This document shows positions 8,699 to 8,871 of a DNA stretch of 8,871 bases, one piece after another (position 1 is the stretch's first letter; each line of letters begins with the position of its first letter). The stretch lies in NCBI GenBank assembly GCA_017999075.1, contig JAGOBX010000121.1, forward strand, positions 1 to 8,871. Direction: 5' to 3'. The notes under the pieces are model-generated. The model saw only the letters and a list, made by a program, of their open reading frames with translations, was not told where the DNA came from and did no database searches. A program made the position numbers and the translations under genes. This DNA comes from JAGOBX01 sp017999075 [NCBI: Candidatus Babelota bacterium] (GTDB lineage Bacteria; JAGOBX01).

Positions 8699-8871
8699 TT
8701 ATCGTATTTTTTTTACCGAATTAATATTATTTTCGAATATTATAATTTTATTATCATATACATTAATAAAATCATAGTCGCCATCATTGTTATAATCAAT
8801 AAAAAAAGATTGGTAAGTTATTGAATTTGTATTTAATATTTCATTTTCAACTTTATCAGATGCGAATTCAA
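8699..8871 (-). CDS. C-terminal end of a probable FG-GAP/VCBS-repeat protein, cut by window edge
   Basis: Reading the minus strand from the first full codon at 8869, 56 codons are open to a TAA at 8701-8699. The sequence contains SFFIDYNNDGDYDFINVYDN. Within it, DYNNDGDYD fits D-x-N-x-D-G-x-x-D, the calcium-binding loop of integrin-type FG-GAP and VCBS repeats. It is followed by a beta-strand-like KIIIFENN, as in the blades of such propellers. These repeats usually occur in exported or surface proteins, and this would be the last blade. The start, signal peptide and full architecture lie outside the window. The alternative is that the motif sits in an unrelated Asn/Asp-rich protein. The opposite-strand reading (8615-8824) is a low-complexity Ile/Tyr/Asn string and is not credible. 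The LpoB-like gene starts 171 bp downstream on the same strand. Confidence 0.62.
   Translation of the reverse strand, partial: EFASDKVENEILNTNSITYQSFFIDYNNDGDYDFINVYDNKIIIFENNINSVKKIR

Noticed and set aside
8615-8824. Plus-strand 69-codon frame near the right edge
   Set aside because: It is a low-complexity Ile/Tyr/Asn string in AT-rich DNA; the minus-strand frame over the same bases has a real calcium-loop motif.

Overview
The window comes from an AT-rich bacterium. Both complete genes on the right encode lipoproteins, and one resembles an outer-membrane activator of peptidoglycan synthesis, so a diderm (two-membrane) cell is likely. Spirochaetota, Elusimicrobiota or a similar AT-rich lineage would fit, but nothing here settles the phylum.

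Layout. Positions 1-732 (minus strand) hold the N-terminal 244 codons of enolase, cut by the window edge. A 237-bp intergenic region (733-969) separates it from a divergent giant gene at 970-6561 (plus strand). That gene encodes an 1863-residue single-chain biotin-dependent acyl-CoA carboxylase. Its order is biotin carboxylase, a linking barrel, biotin carrier (AMKM, Lys638), a central region of about 600 residues, then both lobes of the carboxyltransferase. The order and the large central region recall eukaryotic acetyl-CoA carboxylase. Several active-site motifs instead resemble bacterial acyl-CoA carboxylases, and I recall similar long fused carboxylases annotated in scattered bacteria.

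Across a short convergent gap (6562-6647) lies a minus-strand pair. Read in transcription order, it is an LpoB-like lipoprotein (7940-8527) followed, with a 7-nt overlap, by a TPR-containing lipoprotein of the COG3014 type (6648-7946). The two are probably translationally coupled and act together at the envelope. At the right edge, 8699-8871 (minus) is the C-terminal end of another gene, with a calcium-loop motif typical of FG-GAP/VCBS repeats. A weak terminator-like inverted repeat follows it.

How the genes relate: enolase and the carboxylase both sit in central carbon metabolism (glycolysis to acetyl-CoA, then to malonyl-CoA or a related product). They are divergently transcribed, and nothing in the sequence proves co-regulation. 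The lipoprotein pair is a separate envelope module. No RNA gene, mobile element, CRISPR array or insertion sequence was seen. No stretch longer than 300 bases lacks a gene.
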